This document shows, piece by piece, positions 50,694-59,715 of a stretch of DNA of 64,000 nt. A program made the position numbers and the translations under genes. The stretch is from Fredinandcohnia aciditolerans. Lineage in GTDB: Bacteria; Bacillota; Bacilli; Bacillales; Bacillaceae_L. Position 1 is the stretch's first letter. Each line of letters opens with the position of its first letter. Location of the stretch: NCBI GenBank assembly GCA_003640645.1, contig QGHH01000001.1, forward strand, positions 180,186-244,185, read 5' to 3'. The notes below the pieces were generated by a model. It had not been told where the DNA came from and ran no database searches. It saw nothing but the letters and a program-made list of their open reading frames with translations.

Positions 50694-50807
50694 ATGTGGT
50701 TTAGATTTATTATGATTGGATTATGTTCTTTAACGGTAACTAGTCTATTCATCTTCCAAGGTATTGAGATTACACAAGCATTTAAAGATTTCTTTACAAA
50801 TAAATAA
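50694..50807 (+). CDS. 37-residue membrane microprotein
   Basis: ATG 50694 is preceded by AAGGAGGAG at ideal spacing. The product (MWFRFIMIGLCSLTVTSLFI onward) has one membrane segment and an amphipathic tail ending FKDFFTNK. The strong ribosome site and the terminator directly after the stop argue that it is translated. Function unknown. Confidence 0.7.
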   Translation: MWFRFIMIGLCSLTVTSLFIFQGIEITQAFKDFFTNK

Positions 50808-50811
50808 GATA

Positions 50812-50850
50812 AAAAAACGAATGTAGATGTGAGCTCTACATTCGTTTTTT
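50812..50850. terminator. Bidirectional terminator
   Basis: AAAAACGAATGTAGA pairs with TCTACATTCGTTTTT (50836-50850) across a short loop, with T-runs in both directions. It ends the microprotein transcript and the pyrimidine operon gene at 50858. Confidence 0.92.
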
Positions 50851-50857
50851 ATTTAGG

Positions 50858-52108
50858 TTATTCCTGAGCCATTCTTACCGTTGTACGATACAGGAGCTCA
50901 GTACCTAGTGAGATATCTTCAAAGGTTGAAAATTCCTTAGGATTATGACTAATTCCATCTTTACAACGGACAAATATCATTCCATATTCACATTCATATG
51001 ACATGGCTAATGAGTCGTGAAAAGGACCGCTCATTAATTCCATTGGTTCCAATCCTATGCTTTGCATTTCATTGCGCATAATATCTTTGATTCTTTCTGC
51101 ACAATAACGAGGTTCGCTATTAGTATCTTCTGTAATTTTACTTCGTAGCCCGTGTTCCTCGGTAATTTCCTTAATCTTTTCATGTAATTGTGCCTCAAGC
51201 TTGTGACGTCTATTTAAATCAATATCTCTTAAGTCCACCGTAAAACTTACCTTTTCAGGAATGATGTTACGTGAATCCGGGAAAACCCGTAAACTTCCCA
51301 CTGTACCAACGGTTGGCGCCCCAGGCTCTTGGCTTGCTATCTCGTTGAGCGCTATGATAATTTTTGCAGCACCTACAAGGGCATCTTTCCTCATTGGCAT
51401 TGGAACGGAACCGGCATGCCCAGCAAAGCCTTCTAATTCAACTGTTAACCATAATGGACCCGAAATACCTGACACAATTCCAACTGGTTTATTCATATTT
51501 TCTAGAACAGGTCCTTGTTCAATATGCATCTCAAGGAATGAGCCAATGCTTCCTTTTGGATACTCTGACTCTTTAAATTTTGAAGGATCGCAACCAAATT
51601 CAATGAGAGCCTCTCTTCTTGTAACGCCATCCTTATCCTGACGATCTAACTCATCTTCTTCGAGTTTCCCTAGGATTCCCCTTACACCAAATAATCCTTT
51701 ATTAAAGCGGCAACCTTCTTCATCTGAAAAAGCAACTACCTCAATTGGGCGATTTGGAACTACGCGATTTTCTTTCATTGTTTGAATGACTTCAAGTGCG
51801 CCTAATACACCAATTGTTCCATCAAATCTTCCTCCATAAGGCTGGGAATCAATATGCGATCCTAGCATTAATATCGGGGCATCCGGATTTTTCCCTTCCA
51901 TTCTTCCAATTAGATTTCCAAAGTGGTCAATTCTAGCAGTTAACCCCACTTCCTCCATCCAGCCTTTAACCGTTTCTACCGCTTGCCGGTCTTCCTTAGA
52001 TAAGGTTAGTCGACACACTCCCGTTTCACCGATTTTCCCTATTTTTGATAACTCTGTAATTCTCTGTTCAAGTCGTTCCTTATTAATGGTTAATGTTTGG
52101 ATATTCAT
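50858..52108 (-). CDS. M20 family N-carbamoyl amidohydrolase, probable beta-ureidopropionase
   Basis: A 416-residue zinc hydrolase of the hydantoinase/carbamoylase group. Seen: metal ligands in LGSHIDSQPYGGRFDGTIGV near residue 82, SDEEGCRF near 128 and LEMHIEQGPVLE near 190, and a dimerisation domain with GFAGHAGSVPM. Relatives hydrolyse allantoate or N-carbamoyl amino acids. The surrounding reductive pyrimidine genes make N-carbamoyl-beta-alanine (or its methyl form) the likely substrate, giving beta-alanine, CO2 and ammonia. ATG 52108 lies 16 bases after ald. Last gene of its unit. The assignment rests on context, not on residues. Confidence 0.85.
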   Translation of the reverse strand: MNIQTLTINKERLEQRITELSKIGKIGETGVCRLTLSKEDRQAVETVKGWMEEVGLTARIDHFGNLIGRMEGKNPDAPILMLGSHIDSQPYGGRFDGTIGVLGALEVIQTMKENRVVPNRPIEVVAFSDEEGCRFNKGLFGVRGILGKLEEDELDRQDKDGVTRREALIEFGCDPSKFKESEYPKGSIGSFLEMHIEQGPVLENMNKPVGIVSGISGPLWLTVELEGFAGHAGSVPMPMRKDALVGAAKIIIALNEIASQEPGAPTVGTVGSLRVFPDSRNIIPEKVSFTVDLRDIDLNRRHKLEAQLHEKIKEITEEHGLRSKITEDTNSEPRYCAERIKDIMRNEMQSIGLEPMELMSGPFHDSLAMSYECEYGMIFVRCKDGISHNPKEFSTFEDISLGTELLYRTTVRMAQE

Positions 52109-52124
52109 AGAATCAGCCTCCTAT

Positions 52125-53228
52125 TTAAATAGTGGTTACAAACGGTAGATTATGAGCTCTTGCAACCCCTTCGTAAACGACTTTTCCACCAATCACATTT
52201 AGTCCTTTGTGCAAGGCTCTATTTTCCGCAAAGGCACGTTCATAGCCTTTATTTGCAACCTGTAGAATATATGGGACTGTTACATTCGTAAGTGCAATAG
52301 TAGATGTTCTAGGAACAGCACCAGGCATGTTACCTACTGCATAATGAACGACTCCATCTTTCGTATATGTAGGATTTGCATGTGTGGTAACATGGGTAGC
52401 CGTCTCAAATATACCCCCTTGGTCAATTGCAACATCGACAATCACTGACCCTTCCTCCATTAAACGAACCATTTCTTCTGTCACCAATTTCGGAGCTTTA
52501 GCGCCTGGAATAAGAACAGCACCAATCACGAGATCAGATTCTGCAACCGCTTGGCCAATCGTAAATGGATTCGACATCAAGGTTGTGATGGAATTTCCAA
52601 AAATATCATCTAACTCTCGCAATCTTGTAGCACTGACATCTAATATCGAAACCTGCGCACCAAGGCCCACTGCAATTTTTGCAGCATTCATTCCGACTAC
52701 ACCACCGCCAATAACGGTGACTTTTCCACGACTAACACCTGGTACACCACCTAGTAGAACACCTTTCCCACCTTTTGTTTTTTCAAGAAAAGAGGCTCCA
52801 ATTTGTGTCGCCATTCTACCTGCTACTTCACTCATTGGGGTGAGTAAAGGAAGGCTTTTATCCTCTAACTGCACTGTTTCATATGCAATCGCAACAACAT
52901 TCTTTTGGATTAAAGCCTCTGTAAGCTCTCGATCTGCGGCTAGATGCAAATAAGTGAATAATAGTAATCCATCATAAAAATATTGAAATTCCTCTTGGAT
53001 TGGTTCTTTTACTTTAATCACCATATCGCAAGCCCATGCATCTGCAGCAGTTGGAACTATTCTTGCTCCAGCATCAATATAAAGTTCATCAAAAAAGCCT
53101 GAGTTCAGGCCCGCACCAGTTTCAACAAAAACCTCATGATTATGTTGAACCAACTGCATGACACCTGCAGGAGTTAAGGCCACACGATTTTCATTATTTT
53201 TTATTTCCTTTGGTACTCCAATTCTCAT
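52125..53228 (-). CDS. ald: Alanine dehydrogenase
   Basis: A 367-residue NAD-dependent enzyme, L-alanine to pyruvate plus ammonia. Seen: [20 protein letters not shown] at the start, DMVIKVKEP near 74, [24 protein letters not shown] (NAD site) near 168 and [13 protein letters not shown] near 268. Start ATG 53228 is chosen over 53234 because AGGTGG lies six bases before it and family members begin MRIGVP. Its place after an omega-aminotransferase suggests that it recycles alanine to pyruvate so that transamination of beta-alanine releases free ammonia. A terminator-like hairpin lies just upstream. Confidence 0.95.
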   Translation of the reverse strand: MRIGVPKEIKNNENRVALTPAGVMQLVQHNHEVFVETGAGLNSGFFDELYIDAGARIVPTAADAWACDMVIKVKEPIQEEFQYFYDGLLLFTYLHLAADRELTEALIQKNVVAIAYETVQLEDKSLPLLTPMSEVAGRMATQIGASFLEKTKGGKGVLLGGVPGVSRGKVTVIGGGVVGMNAAKIAVGLGAQVSILDVSATRLRELDDIFGNSITTLMSNPFTIGQAVAESDLVIGAVLIPGAKAPKLVTEEMVRLMEEGSVIVDVAIDQGGIFETATHVTTHANPTYTKDGVVHYAVGNMPGAVPRTSTIALTNVTVPYILQVANKGYERAFAENRALHKGLNVIGGKVVYEGVARAHNLPFVTTI

Positions 53229-53255
53229 TTCCATCCACCTTTCTTTTTTCTTGGG

Positions 53256-53303
53256 AAAAACACCCGCAATCTATTTCCTTTATGAAAATAGATTACGAGT
53301 GTT
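53256..53303 (-). terminator. Terminator-like hairpin between the aminotransferase and ald
   Basis: An 18-base arm (53259-53276) pairs with 53286-53303 with two mismatches, and TTTTT follows on the minus strand. It would lower or separate ald expression from the upstream genes. Confidence 0.75.
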
Positions 53304-53318
53304 GATACATACCCTTTT

Positions 53319-54671
53319 TTACAATGACTTTATTTCTTCAATTAGGGTTCTTTGGACAAATTCTAGGTCTTCCTCAGAAATTGAAAGAGGTGGTGCAAGG
53401 GTTAAGACATTATTGTACCCTGCTACTGTCGCTCCATTTTTTCCGATAATTAGACCCCTTTGTAGGCACCCTGCGATCACTTTATTGACTTGACTTACTT
53501 CAAGTGGTTCCTTCGTTTGTTTATCCTTGACGAGTTCAAGCCCAATCAATAAACCTTTTCCTCTAATATCACCAACATAAGGATGGTCCACTAAAGCTGC
53601 TATAAGGCCATCTTTTAATTTGTCACCGAGGTGCTTTGACCGATCAAAAAGCTTTTCCTTTTCCATAATTTCTAGGTTTTTAAGTGCCAATGCACATGCT
53701 GCTGGGTTTCCACCAAACGTATTAACATGACGGAAATAGTCATATTCCTCTGACCCTTTAAAAGCTTCGTATATTTCTTTTTTCACGGCTGTTGCCGATA
53801 AAGGAAGATACGCACTTGTAATGCCCTTTGCCATTGTAATGATATCTGGTTTTACACCGTAGTTCATAAATCCAAATGGTTTGCCTGTTCGCCCGAACCC
53901 ACAAATAACCTCATCAACAATGAGTAGGGCACCATGCTTTTCACATACTTCCTTTACTCCAGCCATATATTTGTCAGGTGGAACAATGACTCCACCACCA
54001 GTAATGATTGGTTCCATGATCACGCCGGCTATTGTTTCACTTAGCTCCCATGTCATCACACGGTCTATTTCCTGAACAGACTGTAAGTCCGACGCTACTG
54101 CATCCACCTTGTCATCAGATCGATATAGGTCAGGTGGCGAGACATGGAGGAAGCCTGGTGCAAGTGGTTCATATTTATATTTACGCTGTGCTTGCCCGGT
54201 TGCAGCTAGAGACCCCATGGAATTACCATGGTAAGCACGATATCGTGAAATAAATTTGTATCGGGAGTGTTCCCCTTTTTGCTGATGGTATTGTCTAACT
54301 AATTTAAAAGCCGTCTCATTCGCTTCCGACCCACTATTAGAGAAGAAAATAACATACTCATCTCCAAGCATTTCATTTAGTTTTTCAGCAAGTTGAATCG
54401 CTGGTTCATGGCTTTGTGTTAATGGATAATAGGCCATTTGCTTGAGCTGCTCATACGCAGCATGTGCTAACTCTTCTCTTCCATATCCCACATTTACACA
54501 CCAAAGCCCCGACATTCCATCAAGATACCGTTTCCCATTATGGTCTGTCACCCATGACCCTTCTGCTTTCTTAATGACTAGCGTAGAATTTGGATTATAT
54601 GGTTTCATGCCATGCCATACATAATCCTTATCCTTTGTTAAAAGGTCTTCCCCTTGCGTAACCTTCGTCAT
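53319..54671 (-). CDS. Class III omega-aminotransferase, probable beta-alanine aminotransferase
   Basis: A 450-residue fold-type I PLP enzyme. Seen: GKRYLDGMSGLWCVNVGYGREE near residue 45, FFSNSGSEANETAFKL near 100, YRAYHGNSMGSLAATG near 140, LIVDEVICGFGRTGKPFG near 245 and the PLP lysine in DIITMAKGITSAYLPLSA near 275. ATG 54671 follows GAGGAGGG; the frame extends to 54704 into the semialdehyde dehydrogenase gene. In this locus the likely reaction is beta-alanine (or 3-aminoisobutyrate) plus pyruvate to malonate (methylmalonate) semialdehyde plus alanine. The acceptor is inferred from the adjacent ald gene. Confidence 0.88.
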   Translation of the reverse strand: MTKVTQGEDLLTKDKDYVWHGMKPYNPNSTLVIKKAEGSWVTDHNGKRYLDGMSGLWCVNVGYGREELAHAAYEQLKQMAYYPLTQSHEPAIQLAEKLNEMLGDEYVIFFSNSGSEANETAFKLVRQYHQQKGEHSRYKFISRYRAYHGNSMGSLAATGQAQRKYKYEPLAPGFLHVSPPDLYRSDDKVDAVASDLQSVQEIDRVMTWELSETIAGVIMEPIITGGGVIVPPDKYMAGVKEVCEKHGALLIVDEVICGFGRTGKPFGFMNYGVKPDIITMAKGITSAYLPLSATAVKKEIYEAFKGSEEYDYFRHVNTFGGNPAACALALKNLEIMEKEKLFDRSKHLGDKLKDGLIAALVDHPYVGDIRGKGLLIGLELVKDKQTKEPLEVSQVNKVIAGCLQRGLIIGKNGATVAGYNNVLTLAPPLSISEEDLEFVQRTLIEEIKSL

Positions 54672-54693
54672 ACCGCTTCCCTCCTCATCCAAA

Positions 54694-56160
54694 TTAGTAA
54701 TCAAATCGGGATGTAATCATCTTTTTGCGCGTATAGAAATTTACTCCATCTTTACCATTCACATGAAGGTCTCCATAAAACGAATCTTTCCAACCAGAAA
54801 ATGGGAAAAAGGCCATTGTAGCTGGTACACCCACATTAATGCCAAGCATACCCGCTTCTGCTTCTTCTCTGAATTGTCTTGCTGCCCTAGCATCCTTTGT
54901 ATAGATGGTGGCGCCGTTTCCAAAACGGGATTTCCGAATATAATCAAGACCTTCGTCTAAATCTTTAGCTCTTAGTAGACTTAAAACCGGTGCAAAGATT
55001 TCCTCTTTAGCAATCGTCATATCTGGAGTTACATGATCAAAAATGGTTGGTCCCAAAAAGTTTCCTTCTGGCATTTCATCCATTTCTTTTCTTCCATCTC
55101 TAATGAGTTGCGCACCTTCCTCAAGCCCTTTTTCTACATAGCCAAGGGCTTTATTAAGATGGGACTCTCGGATAACAGGTGTTAAAAGCACTTCATCATC
55201 CATTCCGTTTCCAATTGTTAGGTTATCTGCAGCGTCCTTTAACGCTGATACAAACTTTGCACCATCACCTACAACAACAACTGCACTACAAGCCATACAT
55301 CGCTGCCCTGCACTACCAAACGTGGAGCTTATGATATTGGCTACAGCTTTCTCCATATCAGCATCCGGCATCACGATATGATGGTTTTTCGCACCTGATA
55401 AAGCTTGAACGCGTTTCCCTTGTTGCGCTGCACGCTCATATACGTATTTAGCTACTGGTTGTGAACCTACAAATGAAATTGCACTGACATTTGGATGATC
55501 TAACAAGCCATTCACAACATCATGTGCCCCATGAACAACATTTAAAACTCCGTTTGGTGCACCCGCTTCTGTAAATAATCTAGCAAGCTCATTAGCTAGC
55601 ATTGGCGTCCGCTCTGATGGCTTTAAAATAAACGTATTTCCACAAGCAATTGCCAATGGGAACATCCACATTGGGACCATCATCGGGAAATTAAATGGAG
55701 TAATTCCTCCTACTACTCCTAATGGATATCGGAACATTTCAGAGTCTATATCCTCTGCAATGTTTGATAATGTCTCACCCATCATTAAAGTAGGTGCACC
55801 TGCTGCAAATTCAACACATTCAATCCCTCGTAGAACTTCACCATGTGCCTCTTTATATGCTTTACCGTTTTCTTGGACAACAAGTCTTGCTAGTTTTTCA
55901 TGATTCTCCATTAATAAATAGTGATATTTGTATAAGATCCTTGCCCTTTTGGGAACAGGAGTATTTTTCCATGTTTTAAATGCTTCTCTAGCCGCTTTTA
56001 CAGCTAAATCTACATCTTCCTTTGAAGAAAGCGGCACACGTACTAATGTTTCTTTTGTTGCTGGATTGGGTACCTCAAGTGATTGAGTTCCAAGGGCGTC
56101 CACCCATTCCCCATTTATATAATTTTTCAGAACAACTGTTTCATTTTTGACTACTGACAT
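54694..56160 (-). CDS. mmsA: CoA-acylating methylmalonate/malonate-semialdehyde dehydrogenase
   Basis: A 488-residue aldehyde dehydrogenase of the MmsA/IolA group. Seen: [21 protein letters not shown] at the N-terminus, [20 protein letters not shown] near 155, KPSERTP, the catalytic cysteine in [14 protein letters not shown] near 285, and the MmsA-specific [20 protein letters not shown] near 455. It converts malonate or methylmalonate semialdehyde to acetyl- or propionyl-CoA with loss of CO2. ATG 56160 heads mmsA-aminotransferase-ald-carbamoylase. A cre-like site lies upstream at 56234-56247. IolA of inositol catabolism is the alternative name, but no iol genes are present. Confidence 0.92.
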   Translation of the reverse strand: MSVVKNETVVLKNYINGEWVDALGTQSLEVPNPATKETLVRVPLSSKEDVDLAVKAAREAFKTWKNTPVPKRARILYKYHYLLMENHEKLARLVVQENGKAYKEAHGEVLRGIECVEFAAGAPTLMMGETLSNIAEDIDSEMFRYPLGVVGGITPFNFPMMVPMWMFPLAIACGNTFILKPSERTPMLANELARLFTEAGAPNGVLNVVHGAHDVVNGLLDHPNVSAISFVGSQPVAKYVYERAAQQGKRVQALSGAKNHHIVMPDADMEKAVANIISSTFGSAGQRCMACSAVVVVGDGAKFVSALKDAADNLTIGNGMDDEVLLTPVIRESHLNKALGYVEKGLEEGAQLIRDGRKEMDEMPEGNFLGPTIFDHVTPDMTIAKEEIFAPVLSLLRAKDLDEGLDYIRKSRFGNGATIYTKDARAARQFREEAEAGMLGINVGVPATMAFFPFSGWKDSFYGDLHVNGKDGVNFYTRKKMITSRFDY

Positions 56161-56233
56161 TTTTTGTACAGCCTCCTTTTTCGTATTTCAATATTCGTTA
56201 ATCCTTAACCTATATGTAAATTATCCCTCATAA

Positions 56234-56247
56234 TGAAAATGCTTTCA
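56234..56247. promoter_or_regulatory. cre site upstream of mmsA
   Basis: TGAAAATGCTTTCA, a near-perfect palindrome matching the CcpA consensus TGWAARCGYTWWCW at 13 of 14 positions, 74 bases before the mmsA start. Catabolite repression of the beta-alanine arm is the simplest reading. Confidence 0.7.
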
Positions 56248-56307
56248 TTAGACATTCTGTAAAATAACTGCTTGTTATTTTTCCACATTATGAATACTCT
56301 TTGCACG

Positions 56308-56331
56308 AAAAAACCCACTAACTCTAGTGGG
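56308..56331 (-). terminator. Terminator of the PucR-type gene
   Basis: CCCACTA (56314-56320) pairs with TAGTGGG (56325-56331), followed by TTTTTT on the minus strand. The stem abuts the stop codon. Confidence 0.88.
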
Positions 56332-57939
56332 CTATAAAACTTGCTTTTTCTCTTTTAGTTGATTTGATGAAATTAAAAATTCATATGATAAAATCATAAA
56401 TTCAATCGCGAGCCGTTTTTCGTGATTCATAAAGTCTGAGCCTAGTAGCTTTTCTAGTTTTTGAATGCGGTGATATAATGTTTGCCTTACTACAAATAAA
56501 CGCTTTGCCGTTTCTTGTTTCGAGCCGTTACATGATAAATAGGTTTTAAGTGTATCCATTAGTTTTCCATTATATTTTTTATCATATTCGATTACCGGCT
56601 CCAAATACTCTAATACAACCTCCTGCAAATCGATATGTCTGTTAAGTAACGAAATAAGCCTAAAAATATGTAAGTCATCATAAAAATAGCTTTGGGCTGG
56701 TACCGACATACGGTTTTGAATTCGAATTGTTTCTATCGCAGTTTGATAGCTTTTATGTAGATCTGTGAGCTCTTCTATAAATTTTCCAACGCCAAGTATC
56801 GGTTTGACTTTGTCATTACCTAGTTGTGACTCAGAGTCCATTAATCTTTGGATTCCATCTTGGACTCTCGCTTTCCACGTCACATGATTTCGTTCATTGA
56901 GAAGGATAAAAACAATTGTGTTTCTTTTATCTGCTACGTAAAGGGAAAAACCCTGTTGTTCAAAAACGGCACGGGTAAACATTTTGAAATAAGTTAAATC
57001 ACTTGTGGAATAATCTTCAATGGAATCTATTTTACAAATACATACAACCGCTCCTTTTGGTTTACTAGTTGAAGTAAGAGCTAGATAGTCTTTTATCGAT
57101 TCTTCGTTTTGTTCACCTTCCAACCAATCATTGATCCATTCTGTTTCTTCTACTTTATGTTTTTCCTCTACATAAAGATTACGAAGAAAAAGCTGTGCAA
57201 GGGCAGTTGCAGTTCGATCCAGAATGAGTTGATCAAATTCGGTTAGCTCTCTTTCCTCAGAAATGATTGCAAGTTCTGCATAGCTTTCACCTAGCAAATG
57301 GATCGGAATTTTGGCTATATAAGTCGAATCTTCAGTCTGGGATTGCAGGTCTTCTAGTAGTTTCTTTCGTTTTTGCTCGGTAGCTTCTGGAATAAATTGA
57401 GTTTCCCTGTTCGTAAAGAGGATAATTACTTGGACTTGGAGATAACTTCTAATAAATTTAAGAATTTCAACATAATGATCGATGGTTAATAATCGTTTAT
57501 TTAATGCCTGTGAGTAACTTTCAAGATTGGAAATCATTTGATATTGGCTGTTAATAAGTAGCCCATGAATATCTTGCGTGATTTCAACAAAAGGTACTTC
57601 CTTTAAAAAAAGGATTATTGGAAATTGGGACTTGTTTGCGAGTTCAATGATTTCTGGTGGGATCGATGAGGTGTATATTCCTAATTCAATACAAATACCT
57701 GCTGCCTGCGAATCAATTAATTGCTCAATGACGGAGATAAATTTCTCCTTATTATCCCTCCAAGCAACACCGGTTGAAAGAATTAATTCATTTCCATTTA
57801 AGAGATTCTTAATATTAACAATTTCAACAACGTGGACCCATTTTACTTGTCGCCCGAGTCCCTCTTTACCTGCGATAACTTTAACACTTTCAAAGTTCTT
57901 TCGACTTAAAATATCATCAACTGTAAAATATGATTTCAA
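56332..57939 (-). CDS. PucR family transcriptional regulator
   Basis: A 535-residue regulator. Seen: an N-terminal PucR domain (FTVDDILSRKNFESVKVIAG, ILSTGVAWRDN), a central GGDEF-like degenerate region, and a C-terminal helix-turn-helix (LSCNGSKQETAKRLFVVRQTLYHRIQKLEKLLG) near residues 470-505. The start is a TTG at 57939 with AGGAG upstream. It lies between the two halves of the pyrimidine locus with its own terminator before and after, so it is transcribed alone. Relatives activate purine, pyrimidine or amine catabolism in response to a pathway metabolite. Confidence 0.9.
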   Translation of the reverse strand: MKSYFTVDDILSRKNFESVKVIAGKEGLGRQVKWVHVVEIVNIKNLLNGNELILSTGVAWRDNKEKFISVIEQLIDSQAAGICIELGIYTSSIPPEIIELANKSQFPIILFLKEVPFVEITQDIHGLLINSQYQMISNLESYSQALNKRLLTIDHYVEILKFIRSYLQVQVIILFTNRETQFIPEATEQKRKKLLEDLQSQTEDSTYIAKIPIHLLGESYAELAIISEERELTEFDQLILDRTATALAQLFLRNLYVEEKHKVEETEWINDWLEGEQNEESIKDYLALTSTSKPKGAVVCICKIDSIEDYSTSDLTYFKMFTRAVFEQQGFSLYVADKRNTIVFILLNERNHVTWKARVQDGIQRLMDSESQLGNDKVKPILGVGKFIEELTDLHKSYQTAIETIRIQNRMSVPAQSYFYDDLHIFRLISLLNRHIDLQEVVLEYLEPVIEYDKKYNGKLMDTLKTYLSCNGSKQETAKRLFVVRQTLYHRIQKLEKLLGSDFMNHEKRLAIEFMILSYEFLISSNQLKEKKQVL

Positions 57940-58047
57940 TCTATAGCTCTCCTAAATTGAATTTTCAGATTAGTTCCATTATACGCGATAACTTGTCATT
58001 AAAGGAGTGTTTTTCCAAATATTTTTATACTTTCCTGTTAAATGGCC

Positions 58048-58084
58048 CAAAAAAAGCCAGTACCCTTCCACTGGTACTGGCTTT
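58048..58084 (-). terminator. Terminator of the preA-side operon
   Basis: AAAGCCAGTACC (58053-58064) pairs with GGTACTGGCTTT (58073-58084), followed by a T-run on the minus strand. Confidence 0.9.
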
Positions 58085-58114
58085 CAACTATTTTTATATT
58101 GGAACAAAAAAACA

Positions 58115-58327
58115 TTATGCACCTTCCTTTTGTTGCTTAATTAGCATTACCGCAAAATACTTACGACCTTCTGGGGTGATAATGTGTAAGGTTTCTTTTT
58201 CATCTTCTTTCTCAAAATCTACAAACGCTCCGCTAAGGTTTTCTATTACATTAGTGATTTTATAGCCTTTTTGAAGGAAATAATCCACTTTGTCTCTCTC
58301 TTGCAAAAATACTTGATACTCTGACAT
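58115..58327 (-). CDS. Conserved-looking 70-residue protein in the pyrimidine operon
   Basis: A 70-residue soluble, charged protein (MSEYQVFLQERDKVDYFLQK onward; LSGAFVDFEKE; LHIITPEGRKYFAVMLIK) with alternating strand-like segments. ATG 58327 follows AAAGGAG. It is the last gene after the NCS2 permease, ahead of a strong terminator. I do not recognise it. Its size and position suggest a regulatory or binding partner of pathway enzymes or transporter. Confidence 0.7.
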   Translation of the reverse strand: MSEYQVFLQERDKVDYFLQKGYKITNVIENLSGAFVDFEKEDEKETLHIITPEGRKYFAVMLIKQQKEGA

Positions 58328-58360
58328 GTACTGACACTCCTTTGTTTAATGTTTCAGGTA

Positions 58361-59677
58361 CTATGCAGTCGTTTCTCTATCGATATCAGCCTCATACATA
58401 TTGGTGTCTTCTTCGACAGTCCCTCCAGGTAGAGCCCAATTTAATAACACGCCCAAAATAGCTGAAAGTGCCATCCCATGTATTTCGAAGTTAGCTGAAA
58501 ACTTCATAATGGCTCCACCGATTCCGACAACTAAAATAACGGATGAAATAATGAGGTTACGCTTATCACCCAAATCTACTTTACTATCAACAAGCATCCG
58601 TAATCCAGATGCAGCGATAATCCCAAATAAAAGGAGAGATATGCCACCCATTACTGCTGTTGGTATTGAGCTAATGAGAGCTGTAATTTTACCGATAAAC
58701 CCAAATAGTATCGCAAACACTGCTGCCCCGCCGATAACAAAGACACTAAACACTCTCGTAATGGCCAATACACCAATATTTTCACCGTACGTCGTATTCG
58801 GCGGACCTCCCATTAATGCTGCTAGCATTGTGGCAAGACCGTCTCCCATTATCGAACGATGTAAACCTGGCCTTTGAATGAGATCTTTTTGAACGACTTT
58901 ACTTAACACCATTTGGTGTCCAATATGTTCAGATAATGTGACAATTGAAACAGGTACCATGAGTGCAATAATACTTAGGGTTACAGTGGGAGAATAATGA
59001 ACAAATGGAAAAAGAAAATCAGGTACTTCGAAAATTTTTGCAATCTTAACACCGGATAAATCCACTAAGCCGACAATGGCAGCATAAATATATCCTCCAA
59101 CTATTCCAATTAAAACGGGAATTAAATTTAAAAAGCCTTTAAGGAAAATGGAGCTTAAAATAACAATCGCTAAGGTCACTAATGCAACTGTAAAATGAAG
59201 GAGACTATATTCACCATTTGGGTTATTCATTGCCATACCAACTGCTGTCGGTGCAAGGCTAAGTCCAATTACGATAATAACTGGCCCAACAACTACTGGT
59301 GGAAGTAATTTAACTAGCCATTTATGGCCTGTAGCTTTAATAACTAAAGCAACAATCCCATAGACTAGACCGGCTAGAAAACTTCCAATCATTGCTGCAC
59401 CAGGACCATCTGCTGCTGTTGCCGCAATGATCGGGGCAATAAATGCAAATGACGAACCAACATATGCTGGAACTTGACCTTTGGTTATAATCAGAAAAGT
59501 GAGCGTCCCAATTCCACTTGAAATAAGGGCTACACCTGGACTCAAGCCAACGAGATACGGAACTAAGATGGTTGCACCAAACATGGCAAACAAATGCTGG
59601 ATGCTTAAAATCAAAAACTTACCTGGTGGCGGTGTCTCGTTTATCCCCAAAACAACCTTCGAATCTTCACTGCTCAT
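58361..59677 (-). CDS. NCS2 uracil/xanthine permease
   Basis: A 438-residue membrane protein with about 14 hydrophobic segments. Seen: ATILVPYLVGLSPGVALISSGIGTL, QVPAYVGSSFAFIAP near residue 70, and the family signature region around ALMVPVSIVTLSEHIGHQ near 245 with the substrate-binding Glu. NCS2 members of this branch (UraA/PyrP) carry uracil by proton symport. ATG 59677 follows AAGGGGG. Part of preA-hydA-NCS1-NCS2. The presence of a second transporter suggests different substrates, for instance uracil versus thymine or dihydropyrimidine. Confidence 0.92.
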   Translation of the reverse strand: MSSEDSKVVLGINETPPPGKFLILSIQHLFAMFGATILVPYLVGLSPGVALISSGIGTLTFLIITKGQVPAYVGSSFAFIAPIIAATAADGPGAAMIGSFLAGLVYGIVALVIKATGHKWLVKLLPPVVVGPVIIVIGLSLAPTAVGMAMNNPNGEYSLLHFTVALVTLAIVILSSIFLKGFLNLIPVLIGIVGGYIYAAIVGLVDLSGVKIAKIFEVPDFLFPFVHYSPTVTLSIIALMVPVSIVTLSEHIGHQMVLSKVVQKDLIQRPGLHRSIMGDGLATMLAALMGGPPNTTYGENIGVLAITRVFSVFVIGGAAVFAILFGFIGKITALISSIPTAVMGGISLLLFGIIAASGLRMLVDSKVDLGDKRNLIISSVILVVGIGGAIMKFSANFEIHGMALSAILGVLLNWALPGGTVEEDTNMYEADIDRETTA

Positions 59678-59715
59678 ACCAAATCCCCCTTTGCTTTTGT
59701 TGGAATTGTTTAAAC

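Noticed and set aside
52384-52953. 189-residue plus-strand frame
   Set aside because: It is the antisense shadow of alanine dehydrogenase, which has full family motifs.
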